Below are positions 1 through 9,401 of a stretch of DNA of 41,354 nucleotides, piece by piece; position 1 is the stretch's first letter; every line of letters starts with the position of its first letter. Both the position numbers and the translations under genes were made by a program. The stretch spans positions 1-41,354 of the forward strand of contig NZ_CALZFS010000008.1 of NCBI RefSeq assembly GCF_945649885.1. Direction: 5' to 3'. The notes beneath the pieces are model-generated. The model did not search any database and had not been told where the DNA came from. It saw nothing but the letters and a program-made list of their open reading frames with translations. This stretch comes from an uncultured Corynebacterium sp. Lineage in GTDB: Bacteria; Actinomycetota; Actinomycetes; Mycobacteriales; Mycobacteriaceae.

Positions 1-1
1 G

Positions 2-442
2 CTCACCGATATCATCGGCCTGGATATCCACAAGGTTCACGATGAGGCATGCCGCTGGGAACACGTGATGAGCGATGAGGTGGAGCGACGTCTGGTCGAG
101 GTTCTCGACGATGTCACTCGCTCCCCCTTCGGCAATCCAATCCCAGGACTCTCCGACATCGGTTTCCAGCAGGACAGCCAGCCGGATTCCGGCATCCGTG
201 CCATCGATCTCCCCTACGGCGAGACCTTCACCGCGCGTATTGTTCAGTTGAATGAAATCCTCCAGGTTGATCAGGAGCAGTTCCAGATTCTCACTGCAGC
301 TGGTGTTAAAACTGGGACCGTTGTAGATATCAGCAATGAGCAGGGCCGGGTGCTCATCACCCACGATGGCAAGGCCATTGAACTGATGGATGATCTCGCC
401 CACGCTGTTCGTGTGGAAAAGGTCGGAGATTCCATCGCATGA
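2..442 (+). CDS. dtxR: DtxR-type iron-dependent repressor, C-terminal part (5' end lies outside window)
   Basis: Frame is open from base 2 ([37 protein letters not shown]...FGNPIPG), typical DtxR dimerisation and SH3-like regions; followed directly by galE as in corynebacteria. Confidence 0.93.
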   Translation, partial: LTDIIGLDIHKVHDEACRWEHVMSDEVERRLVEVLDDVTRSPFGNPIPGLSDIGFQQDSQPDSGIRAIDLPYGETFTARIVQLNEILQVDQEQFQILTAAGVKTGTVVDISNEQGRVLITHDGKAIELMDDLAHAVRVEKVGDSIA

Positions 443-1422
443 AACTTCTCGTCACCGGCGGCGCAGGCTATGTAGGTAGTGTCTGCGCAGCAGTCCTTCT
501 CGAGCGCGGACATGATGTCACCATCATTGATAACTTCACCACGGGCAACCGCGAAGCCGTGCCGGCTGGAGCTACCCTCATCGAGGGTGATGTGCGCGAT
601 GTTGCTGCTGAGGTGCTCTCAGGTGCGGATTTCGATGGCGTCATCCACTTCGCAGCCCGCTCACTGGTGGGTGAATCCGTTGCGCAGCCTGCGCAGTACT
701 GGCAACACAACGTCATCACCACGCTGACCCTGCTGGAGGCGATGCGGGACAACGGGGTGAACAACCTGGTGTTCTCCTCCACTGCGGCAACCTATGGCGA
801 ACCTGAGCAGGTCCCCATCACCGAGGACATGGCCACGGTACCCACCAACCCCTATGGTGCGACGAAGCTGGCGATCGACTACGCGATCACCTCCTATGCC
901 GATGCTTACGGACTTGGTGCCACCAGTCTCCGATACTTCAACGTTGCTGGCGCGTATGGCACCATCGGCGAAAACCGCGAAGTGGAAACCCATCTCATTC
1001 CCCTGGTCCTCCAGGTGGCACTGGGCCACCGCGAGAAGATCTCCATGTTTGGCGATGACTGGCCCACCCCGGATGGCACTGCTGTCCGTGACTACATCCA
1101 CATCCTGGACCTTGCCGAAGCCCATGTCCTGGCACTTGAGTCCAACACCGGAGGAAACCACCGGATCTTCAACCTCGGCTCCGGTGATGGATATAGCGTC
1201 AAGCAGGTCGTGGAGATGTGCCGGGAAGTAACCGGCCACCCCATCCCTGCGGAAATTGCACCCCGGCGCGCTGGTGACCCCGCCACACTCATTGCCTCTT
1301 CTGAGAAAGCACAGCGGGAACTTGGGTGGGCACCTGCCCATACTGATCTGAAGACTATTGTCTCCGATGCATGGGCCTTCACCTCCCAGTTGGGCGATCG
1401 CGCCCACAGCGCACAGCGCTGA
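439..1422 (+). CDS. galE: UDP-glucose 4-epimerase
   Basis: N-terminal GGAGYVGS Rossmann motif, YGATK catalytic segment, [12 protein letters not shown]; overlaps the dtxR stop by 4 bp (ATGA). Confidence 0.96.
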   Translation: MKLLVTGGAGYVGSVCAAVLLERGHDVTIIDNFTTGNREAVPAGATLIEGDVRDVAAEVLSGADFDGVIHFAARSLVGESVAQPAQYWQHNVITTLTLLEAMRDNGVNNLVFSSTAATYGEPEQVPITEDMATVPTNPYGATKLAIDYAITSYADAYGLGATSLRYFNVAGAYGTIGENREVETHLIPLVLQVALGHREKISMFGDDWPTPDGTAVRDYIHILDLAEAHVLALESNTGGNHRIFNLGSGDGYSVKQVVEMCREVTGHPIPAEIAPRRAGDPATLIASSEKAQRELGWAPAHTDLKTIVSDAWAFTSQLGDRAHSAQR

Positions 1423-1445
1423 TCAGGTTGCCTTCTGAGCAGAAA

Positions 1446-2675
1446 TCATGCAGCTTGCACAGGCTCCGCCCCGCCCCCGTCTTCCTCGGGGTCGGGGCTT
1501 TCTACCTTTGCAGTGAGCTCTCCAGCCATGGATGCGGATGAATACTGATTCCGGACCATCTCATTGCCCCGGAGACAGGCGGTGATCATGGAGTCGAATT
1601 GTCCGTCGATAAGCCCATGCCGCAGCAGACCTGAAAAGCTGTGTTCCGGATGGGTGGCAAGGGAGGCATCCAGAGCAGGGATTGCTTTCATACCAAGGTT
1701 CAGTTTGATTGCGGCAAGTGAGTAGAGACAAAGCGCGTTGGAGCGGATGGTGTGGTCGAAGGTTTTTGCCACGGCCAGAAAAAGATCAGCAGCTGTCTCT
1801 GGATGCATGACGCAATAATGCAGGATGGCATCACGCAGGAGCACTGAGGTGAGGAAGGTAGCTGTATCCCGCAGAATATCCGGCCGCTCCTGGAGCGGGT
1901 TGATAGTGTTGTCGGCCCTCACCGCGGCTGCGCTGTGGATGATGCTGTCGAATTTTTCCAGTGCTGCATCAAAGGCAGTGCCGTGAGGATGATGCCTGAT
2001 GGCGTGGAGAATCTCATCACCGCTTGTTTTCGCCTGCAGTGCCAACTCCCAGATGTCCTCCTCATTGAGGCTGTGGTTCCCCCGATCAAAAGCAGCATAG
2101 GCATCCCGGCGGTTGATTTCTGGAAGGTGTCCTTGTTCCAGGAGATTTTTTGTTGCCACCGCCTGGGTGACTGGTGCGATCCTGCCATGTTCCCAATCTG
2201 ACATACCCGTGTAGGTGGTGTTGAGATCATCAGGCTGGGGGCCGAAAGCCAGCTGGTAGCTTTCACCACTGTAGATACCGGTTGTCAGCCAGCAGGCCGT
2301 GATATCAATGACCCCGCTTTCTGCAGTGGTGAAGAGTTTTTCCACCGTCTGCTCAATAGCCACACTGGTGACTTTTTCGGAGATGATGAAGGTGAAGATG
2401 AGGTCAGCTTCAACAGATTGGAGTGCTGTGCCGACATCATCGAGCAGCTCAAGTTCATTGATATCGATCCGGACGACCGGGCCCAGGGTGTAGCGCGTGC
2501 CTTGTCCCTCTTGGAACATGGCTGCGAAGATGATGGATTCAGCAGGAAAGAATCCGAGGATTCCAGGAATATTTGCGATGAGGTCGCCCGGTGTTTCCAG
2601 GTGCGACGTGGACTGTGACGTGTTGTTCTGTGGCATGGACACAGTATGAAACGACCAGGTTGGTTTCGTCATCAC
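1446..2675 (-). CDS. DUF4192-like protein of unknown function
   Basis: Long ORF; IPGILGFFPAESIIFAAM near the N-terminus resembles the DUF4192 start (LIAALPALLGFxPxxSLV). Confidence 0.75.
   Translation of the reverse strand: MMTKPTWSFHTVSMPQNNTSQSTSHLETPGDLIANIPGILGFFPAESIIFAAMFQEGQGTRYTLGPVVRIDINELELLDDVGTALQSVEADLIFTFIISEKVTSVAIEQTVEKLFTTAESGVIDITACWLTTGIYSGESYQLAFGPQPDDLNTTYTGMSDWEHGRIAPVTQAVATKNLLEQGHLPEINRRDAYAAFDRGNHSLNEEDIWELALQAKTSGDEILHAIRHHPHGTAFDAALEKFDSIIHSAAAVRADNTINPLQERPDILRDTATFLTSVLLRDAILHYCVMHPETAADLFLAVAKTFDHTIRSNALCLYSLAAIKLNLGMKAIPALDASLATHPEHSFSGLLRHGLIDGQFDSMITACLRGNEMVRNQYSSASMAGELTAKVESPDPEEDGGGAEPVQAA
1468..1498 (+). terminator. Candidate intrinsic terminator for galE inside the 3' end of the convergent gene
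   Basis: gccccgcccccg / cggggtcggggc, 12-bp stem with one mismatch, 7-nt loop, followed by tttct. Confidence 0.5.
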
Positions 2676-2964
2676 AGCTTCTCAAAAACAGTGAACAAAC
2701 TGTGAACAATTTTTTCTATCCACAGGCTGGTCTCGAAAAACTGATAAACATGCTGGTCAGCGAGGTTCCCACCCATGCTGAAAAGATGGCCGCATCTTCT
2801 GGGAAGAGCTGTTCACCAATGCTTCAGGGACCATAGTCTCTAGGCTAGAATCAGACGATCGGCACAGATATACCACACGGTGTAGATCGAGGGATTAATT
2901 CCTGATGACTTAACGTTGAACGTATAAGAAGCCGCCGATAACAGGATATGGCTGATTATTTTTA

Positions 2965-2991
2965 GCTTGTCAGGCTTGTCAGGCTTGTCAA
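2965..2991 (+). repeat. Three tandem 9-bp units (gcttgtcag gcttgtcag gcttgtcaa)
   Basis: Direct reading of the leader upstream of the PAC2 gene. Confidence 0.9.
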
Positions 2992-3027
2992 AGCTACCGA
3001 TAAACCTAGATTGATTGAGGAGGAATA

Positions 3028-4008
3028 ATGTCGGATAACAAGAAACCCATGTATGAACTTGAATACCCGTCACCTGAGGTGAGTGGAAGTGGCGCGGAAG
3101 GCCCTACCCTCATTGTTGCTCTTCAGGGTTATGCCGATGCAGGTCATGCCGTGGAAGCCAGTTCATCCCACCTCATGGCAGCCCTGGACAACCGGTTGAT
3201 TGCCTCATTCAACAATGATGAACTGATCGATTACCGTTCGCGTCGCCCTGCTGTGGTCATCGAGAATAACGAAGTGTCCGAGATGGAGGAACTCCAGCTG
3301 GGGCTGCACGTCATCCGTGATTCTGATAATAAGCCATTTCTCGTACTTTCCGGCCCTGAACCAGATCTGCGTTGGGGGGCTTTCACCGAGGCGGTCTCAG
3401 ACCTGGTGGATAAGTTCGGTGTGGATCAGACGATCTGTCTGTATGCAGCCCCCATGACTGTTCCTCACACCCGCCCGACGGTGGTGTCTGCCCACGGAAA
3501 TTCAGCAGCCTTGTTGAAGTCCCAGTTCAGCATCGATGCCCGCATCTCTGTCCCCGGTTCTGCTTCTTTGAAACTGGAGAGGCTCCTACACACCCGGGGT
3601 AAAAATGTCGCTGGTTACACCGTGCATGTTCCACACTATGTCGCGGCCTCTCCCTACCCTGCTGCGACGTTGAAGCTGTTGGAATCAGTTGCTGAGACGG
3701 CCCAGCTCAATCTTCCCCTGCTCTCCATTGAACGCGATGCCGAGAAGGTCCAACGTCAGCTGAGTGAGCAGACTGAGAATTCCATGGAGATCCAGCATGT
3801 GGTGGGTGCCCTGGAGAAGCAGTATGACGATGAGATCGAGCGTTACCGCAAGAAGCACCCCCAGGGTGCTCTCCCCGGGGAACCTGTTGTTCCCTCAGGT
3901 GATGAGATCGGTGCAGAATTTGAAAAGTTCCTCGCCAGCCTCAGCGAGAATGATGAGGCTGATTCTTCCGATTCCGCAGAGGAATCTTCGCAGGATTCTG
4001 AGGACTAG
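3028..4008 (+). CDS. PAC2 (proteasome assembly chaperone-like) family protein
   Basis: ALQGYADAGHAVEASSSHLMAAL ... FNNDELIDYRSRRPAV pattern of actinobacterial PAC2 proteins; RBS gaggagg upstream; acidic Ser-rich tail. Confidence 0.88.
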   Translation: MSDNKKPMYELEYPSPEVSGSGAEGPTLIVALQGYADAGHAVEASSSHLMAALDNRLIASFNNDELIDYRSRRPAVVIENNEVSEMEELQLGLHVIRDSDNKPFLVLSGPEPDLRWGAFTEAVSDLVDKFGVDQTICLYAAPMTVPHTRPTVVSAHGNSAALLKSQFSIDARISVPGSASLKLERLLHTRGKNVAGYTVHVPHYVAASPYPAATLKLLESVAETAQLNLPLLSIERDAEKVQRQLSEQTENSMEIQHVVGALEKQYDDEIERYRKKHPQGALPGEPVVPSGDEIGAEFEKFLASLSENDEADSSDSAEESSQDSED

Positions 4009-4028
4009 TCAGTCAGTTTCCGCCTTGT

Positions 4029-4086
4029 AGCTACCGCATCCCCTACCGTGCACGTCAAGTGCACTGCATGAGGGGGTGCGGTAGCT
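4029..4086 (+). terminator. Intrinsic terminator after the PAC2 gene
   Basis: agctaccgcatcccct (4029-4044) pairs with agggggtgcggtagct (4071-4086), followed by cttttag; nested gtgcac repeats in the loop. Confidence 0.75.
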
Positions 4087-4149
4087 CTTTTAGCGGTAGA
4101 GCACGCAGGTTGTCTCGCATGTCCGGTGTGTTGGCTACGCTTGATAGCT

Positions 4150-6690
4150 GTGAACCTTTCTCAGATGCTGCCCGACCTTTCCGATGTCCCTGCCTCACTG
4201 CTGGATGAATCCATCTTTGATTCCTTCCTGGCATGGACCACTGAGCGGGGGATCAGCCTGTACCCCGCTCAGGAAGAGGCATCACTGGCTGTTCTGACCG
4301 GTGACAATGTCATCCTTGCCACACCAACTGGTTCGGGTAAATCCATGGTGGCCATTGCTGCGCACTTCATCGCCATGGCCCGTGGCCAACGCAGTTTCTA
4401 CACGGCTCCGATCAAAGCCCTGGTGAGTGAGAAGTTCTTCTCCCTGTGTGAGATTTTCGGGGCGGAGAATGTTGGCATGATGACCGGTGACGCCACAGTC
4501 AACGGCAGTGCCCCGATCATCTGCGCCACCGCGGAGATTGTGGCCAATATTGCACTGCGTGATGGTGCCTCAGCTGCCATTGATCAGGTGGTCATGGATG
4601 AGTTCCACTATTATTCTGAGCCTGATCGTGGTTGGGCCTGGCAGGTTCCACTGCTTGAGCTGCCCAAAGCCCAGTTCTTGTTAATGTCGGCCACACTCGG
4701 TGACACTGAATGGTTGGAGAAGGACCTCACGGCTCGCACAGCCCGAACCACGAGCTTTGTGGGCAACACTGAGCGCCCTGTCCCCCTAGAATTCTCCTAT
4801 GTATACACACCTGTACACGAGACCATTGAAGGTCTGCTGAAGGATGCCAAGGCGCCGGTCTATGTTGTGCACTTCACCCAGCGTGATGCTATTGAGCGCG
4901 CCCAGGCCATGACCTCCATGACGGTGGTAACCAAGGAAGAAAAGGAAAAGATCGCTGCAGAGATCGGGGATTTCCGCTTCACCACCACCTTCGGCAAAAC
5001 GCTGTCCAAACTGGTGCGCCGTGGCATTGGTGTGCACCATGCCGGCATGCTGCCAAAATACCGCCGGTTGGTGGAGAAACTCTCACAGACAGGTCTGCTC
5101 AAGGTCATCTGTGGCACCGATACCCTGGGCGTGGGCATCAACGTCCCTATCAGGACGGTTCTGATGACCGGCCTGGTGAAATTTGATGGCACCCGTGAGC
5201 GTGTCCTGAAGTCCCGTGAATTCCACCAGATCGCCGGACGCGCGGGACGTGCCGGTTATGACACTGTCGGCCACGTGGTGATCCAGGCACCCGAGCATGA
5301 GATTGAAAACTCCCGCCTGCGGGAAAAGGCTGGCTCTGATCCGAAGAAGCTGAAGAAACTACGTCTGAAGGCAACACGTCCAGGGGAGGTCACCTGGACC
5401 ATGAAAACCTATGAGCGTCTGACCACTGCGGAGCCGGAGCAGCTGACCAGCCAGTTCAAGGTCACCAACTCCATGATCCTCAATGTGGTTGCCCGCCCAG
5501 GCGATGGCTATGACCACTTCAAGCACCTGTTGCGCACCAACCATGACACCCGGGCCAAGCAGAACAAGGATATCCTCACCACCTTGGAACTCTTCCGTGG
5601 TCTGGTTAATGCTCAGATCATTGACAAGGTTATTGATGGTCCTGATGAAACCGGCCGTGTCTATGCTCTGACTGCAGATCTGCAGCGAGACTTCGCTCTC
5701 AACCAACCTCTGGCACCATTTGCCCTGGCTGCACTGACGCTGCTGGATAAGGAATCTGACACCTACAACCTCGATGTGATCAGCATTTTTGAAGCCATCC
5801 TGGATGACCCCCGGCAGATCCTCATTGCACAGCAGAAGGCACGACGCGGTGAGGAGATCGCAGCACTGAAGGCTGAGGGGGTTGACTACAACGACCGCAT
5901 GTCCATCATCGAAGATGTCACCTGGCCAAAACCACTGGAAGAGGAACTCGATCAGGCCTTTGAAACATTCCGTGAGGGACACCCCTGGGCAAAGGAGTTT
6001 GAGCTCAGCCCGAAGTCTGTTGTCCGTGACATGATCGAACACGGCATGACCTTCTCTGACCTGGTGGCTACCTATGGTGTTGCCCGATCAGAGGGTGTGG
6101 CACTGCGTTATCTCACCGATGCTTGGCGTACCCTGCGGCAGACACTGCCGAAGGAGAACTCCACGGAGGAACTGGAAGACATCGTGGAGTGGCTCGGTGA
6201 ACTGATCCGTCAGGTGGATTCCTCCCTGGTGGACGAGTGGGCCCAGATGGCGGATCCGGATGCTCCGATCTCCAAGGAGACCCTGGAACGTGAGCTTGCC
6301 TTCGGCGTGGAGGACCCCACGGCACTCACTGCGAACCGCAGGGCATTTACCATCATGATCCGCAATGCGATGTTCAGATTGGTGGAACTCTTCGCCTACG
6401 AAAAGGAGGATCAGCTGGCCACCATGACGGACTACTTGGATGAGGTACCGGATTTCCCTGCTGCCATGGATGCCTACTTCGATGAATACGCTGATCTGGA
6501 TACCGGCCAGGGTGCCCGTGGTCCTGAGTACTTTACCCTGGATGCCACTGGTCGTTCCTGGACAGTACGACAAACCGTCAAGGATCCTGAAGGAGACAAC
6601 TCCTTTGCTTTTGTCGGTGTTGTTGATCTCGATGCCTCTGATGAAGCTGGAGAGGTTCGCTTCTCCTCCCTGGAGATCTCCCAGAGTTAG
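4150..6690 (+). CDS. DEAD/DEAH-box RNA helicase, Ski2/Mtr4-like, with C-terminal DUF3516-type region
   Basis: Walker A ATPTGSGKS, MDEFHYY (DExH), MSATLGD, HHAGMLPKYRRLVE, HQIAGRAGRAG. GTG start at 4150 preferred over the longest ORF start 4126. Confidence 0.88.
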   Translation: MNLSQMLPDLSDVPASLLDESIFDSFLAWTTERGISLYPAQEEASLAVLTGDNVILATPTGSGKSMVAIAAHFIAMARGQRSFYTAPIKALVSEKFFSLCEIFGAENVGMMTGDATVNGSAPIICATAEIVANIALRDGASAAIDQVVMDEFHYYSEPDRGWAWQVPLLELPKAQFLLMSATLGDTEWLEKDLTARTARTTSFVGNTERPVPLEFSYVYTPVHETIEGLLKDAKAPVYVVHFTQRDAIERAQAMTSMTVVTKEEKEKIAAEIGDFRFTTTFGKTLSKLVRRGIGVHHAGMLPKYRRLVEKLSQTGLLKVICGTDTLGVGINVPIRTVLMTGLVKFDGTRERVLKSREFHQIAGRAGRAGYDTVGHVVIQAPEHEIENSRLREKAGSDPKKLKKLRLKATRPGEVTWTMKTYERLTTAEPEQLTSQFKVTNSMILNVVARPGDGYDHFKHLLRTNHDTRAKQNKDILTTLELFRGLVNAQIIDKVIDGPDETGRVYALTADLQRDFALNQPLAPFALAALTLLDKESDTYNLDVISIFEAILDDPRQILIAQQKARRGEEIAALKAEGVDYNDRMSIIEDVTWPKPLEEELDQAFETFREGHPWAKEFELSPKSVVRDMIEHGMTFSDLVATYGVARSEGVALRYLTDAWRTLRQTLPKENSTEELEDIVEWLGELIRQVDSSLVDEWAQMADPDAPISKETLERELAFGVEDPTALTANRRAFTIMIRNAMFRLVELFAYEKEDQLATMTDYLDEVPDFPAAMDAYFDEYADLDTGQGARGPEYFTLDATGRSWTVRQTVKDPEGDNSFAFVGVVDLDASDEAGEVRFSSLEISQS

Positions 6691-6875
6691 TTAAACGACC
6701 TGCCGGGGCACTCAGTAGGGGCTTTCTCAGCCGGTAGCCCCTTTGAATGCCTCGGATGAAGTTGTTGTCATAACCGCAGCACATTCAGCGGTTTTACCTA
6801 TCTACCCTGCTTAATGGTGATGAAATACTGCACTTTCATTACCAGTTTAGGGAATTACCAGTTATGGTTATAGGT

Positions 6876-7868
6876 ATGAGCAATAAGGAGTACCGGCCCA
6901 CACTCGCACAGCTGCGTACGTTCGCCACGATCGCGGAGTGCAAACATTTTGGCACTGCCGCCACTAAACTATCCATTTCTCAGCCTTCGTTGTCCCAGGC
7001 TCTGGTAGCCTTGGAGACAGGTCTCGGGGTCCAGCTCATCGAGCGTTCCACCCGTAAGGTCATTGTCACCCCGGCAGGCGAAAAGCTCCTTCCCTATGCT
7101 AAATCCACCCTGGATGCGGCAGAGTCCTTCCTCGCCCATGCCCGCGGTGCAAATGGTTCCCTCACCGGTCCCCTGACGGTGGGAATCATCCCCACCATTG
7201 CCCCGTATATCCTGCCGTCGATGCTGTCCATCGTGGATAATGAGTACCCGGATCTGGAGCCTCACATCGTCGAGGATCAGACCAAGCACCTGTTGTCGCT
7301 CCTGCGCGACGGTGCGATCGACGTAGCCATGATGGCGCTGCCCTCTGAGTCTCCGGGGATGAAGGAAATCCCTTTGTATGATGAGGACTTCGTGGTGGTT
7401 GTTCCTGAGGGGCACACCCTTGATGGGCGTCAGGATCTGCAGTTGGCTGCTCTGGATGAGCTGGACCTGCTTCTTCTTGATGATGGCCACTGCCTCCACG
7501 ATCAGATCGTGGATCTGTGCCGTCGGGCAGACATCAACCCAATCAGCTCCACCACTGCTATCACCAGGGCATCCAGCCTCACCACCGTCATGCAGCTGGT
7601 GGTTGCCGGCCTGGGTTCCACCCTGATACCGGTCAGCGCTGTGCCGTGGGAATGCACCCGTTCGGGCCTGTCCACGGCAAACTTCGGTCCTGATGTCACT
7701 GCAAACCGCCGTGTCGGCCTGGTCTATCGTTCCTCATCCTCACGGGCAGAGGAGTTCCAGCAGTTCGCCAAGATTTTACAGCGTGCGTTCATGGAAGCCC
7801 GGACCAAAGCACATGACACCGGTCTGCAGTTGAAGGCCGGCGATTCAATCATTCCGGTCGAGAGCTAG
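6876..7868 (+). CDS. oxyR: LysR-family hydrogen-peroxide sensing regulator OxyR
   Basis: N-terminal LysR HTH (TLAQLRTFATIAECKHFGTAATKLSISQPSLSQALVALE); effector domain with DDGHCLHDQIVDLCR (two Cys) as in OxyR. Alternative ATG at 6864. Confidence 0.88.
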   Translation: MSNKEYRPTLAQLRTFATIAECKHFGTAATKLSISQPSLSQALVALETGLGVQLIERSTRKVIVTPAGEKLLPYAKSTLDAAESFLAHARGANGSLTGPLTVGIIPTIAPYILPSMLSIVDNEYPDLEPHIVEDQTKHLLSLLRDGAIDVAMMALPSESPGMKEIPLYDEDFVVVVPEGHTLDGRQDLQLAALDELDLLLLDDGHCLHDQIVDLCRRADINPISSTTAITRASSLTTVMQLVVAGLGSTLIPVSAVPWECTRSGLSTANFGPDVTANRRVGLVYRSSSSRAEEFQQFAKILQRAFMEARTKAHDTGLQLKAGDSIIPVES

Positions 7869-7921
7869 GTAACTGCCTGAGGGATTTATCCTCACCTGTA
7901 GGGAACGCAACAAAGCAGCAA

Positions 7922-7984
7922 TAAGCCCTCCATCATGTCTTGATTATTTCTCATGGAAATAATCAAGACATGATGGAGGGCTTA
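7922..7984. repeat. Perfect 29-bp inverted repeat with 5-nt loop
   Basis: 7922-7950 taagccctccatcatgtcttgattatttc; loop tcatg; 7956-7984 exact reverse complement. Lies between convergent genes. Confidence 0.95.
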
Positions 7985-8035
7985 ATTATATTGAACGGCC
8001 CTTTCATCTGAAGGTCGCCACAATACCTGTTGAGA

Positions 8036-9238
8036 TTAGTTGCGTACTTCTACAGGAACCTTGCCACCACTCATCTGTCGGTACAGGTGTGTGGAGATGA
8101 GGATACTTGCCGGAAGCAGCACCACAAGGCCAAGCGTCAGAGTAATGATGGTGCCAACAATCGCAACGATTCCAGCGAGGATGCTGTAGGCCAACAGCTT
8201 GAAATAGTTGCGGGCCGCATCAACAAAACCATGACGGATTGCGCCCATGGCATTTTCCCTGCCGTCAGCGGCGTAGTACACCCAGTAACTGTGCAGTGGG
8301 GCCACCAACATGCTGATCACCATGTAGAGCATCAACCGTCCCATGATTGCCTCATCAAGGGTCATCGCAGCGGTGGTTTCGTTCACCTGGATCAGGTCCG
8401 CGGTATCAGACTGGAGAAGCCCTGAGACCACCAATCCGACAACGCCGATGATGACCAGAAGGAGAAGTGTCTGTCCCACGTTGATGGGACGGAAGAAATC
8501 AGCAAGTCGTGCTCTACGACCATCGACTTCCAAGAGTGCGCCACGCATGACACAGATCATCACTGCCCAGCTGAAGATAGCAATCACGATGTTCATGATG
8601 AGGTTGGCCGGTGACAGTATGTCACCGCTCATCACTGCATCAGAGTCAAAAGCCACCATCATGAAGCTCAGAGTGATGGAGAGAAACATGAATGCCACGC
8701 CCAGCACGACGGTGCCCAGGATCCAGATGCCGGGGTTGGCAAAAATGGATTTGAAACCAAACCGTACGGCGCGCATGATGTTGATTTTTCCATCAGACTT
8801 TTCCAGCGCCTCCCCGCCCTGGCCTGATCCGCCACCATCGTAACCATTATTGCCCGGACCATAACCACTATAGGGCTGTCCATAAGACTGGTAGCTGGAA
8901 TCACTGCCTGCACCGGTGCCCGGGTAGGGCTGGTATCCGGAATAGGAGGAGCCGGTTGAACCGGTTGAGCCATACCCGTAGTCCCCACCCGGCGCGCGGT
9001 AGTTCGGGTTGAATCCCCCGGGAGCATCTTCAGGGTGGTTGGTGGGCTGATAGCGCTTGGGGAAGCCTCCGCTCTCATCGCCACGGTCGTTGCCTACACC
9101 CCGCTCATCACCGTCATCGGAACCTGAGGATGATGCGGGTGGTTCTTCAGCAGGCTTTTCCGAATTGAAATCGGAAGGTCCCTCCTGATTGTCATCATCT
9201 CCGGGGTTCAGGTCTGGTCTCTCATCATCGCGACTCAT
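8036..9238 (-). CDS. Multi-pass membrane protein with Tyr/Gly/Ser/Pro-rich cytoplasmic N-terminus
   Basis: About 180 aa of low-complexity acidic then YG-rich sequence, followed by several hydrophobic segments (GIWILGTVVLGVAFMFLSITLSFMMVAF etc.). Confidence 0.8.
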   Translation of the reverse strand: MSRDDERPDLNPGDDDNQEGPSDFNSEKPAEEPPASSSGSDDGDERGVGNDRGDESGGFPKRYQPTNHPEDAPGGFNPNYRAPGGDYGYGSTGSTGSSYSGYQPYPGTGAGSDSSYQSYGQPYSGYGPGNNGYDGGGSGQGGEALEKSDGKINIMRAVRFGFKSIFANPGIWILGTVVLGVAFMFLSITLSFMMVAFDSDAVMSGDILSPANLIMNIVIAIFSWAVMICVMRGALLEVDGRRARLADFFRPINVGQTLLLLVIIGVVGLVVSGLLQSDTADLIQVNETTAAMTLDEAIMGRLMLYMVISMLVAPLHSYWVYYAADGRENAMGAIRHGFVDAARNYFKLLAYSILAGIVAIVGTIITLTLGLVVLLPASILISTHLYRQMSGGKVPVEVRN

Positions 9239-9401
9239 CGTCTTTGGAACTCTCCTTAGATTCTTTTCCCAGTTTCACGCTCTCCGGGGGGAATCGACAA
9301 CCAGACAGTTGCCCACCGGTGAAGCGCGACACATCCAGATACAGGGTACTCGCAACCGGAATCTGAGGAGCATCACGGAGCAAGTAGAATGATCCACTAG
9401 C

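Noticed and set aside
661-1407. 248-aa minus-strand ORF opposite galE
   Set aside because: Antisense shadow of a confidently assigned gene; no recognisable protein features.
2840-3073. 77-aa minus-strand ORF containing DKPDKPDK
   Set aside because: The repeat reflects the 9-bp DNA tandem repeat; it overlaps the PAC2 start and has no other support.
5359-6042. 227-aa minus-strand ORF inside the helicase gene
   Set aside because: Shadow ORF in a codon-biased gene; composition and lack of motifs argue against it.
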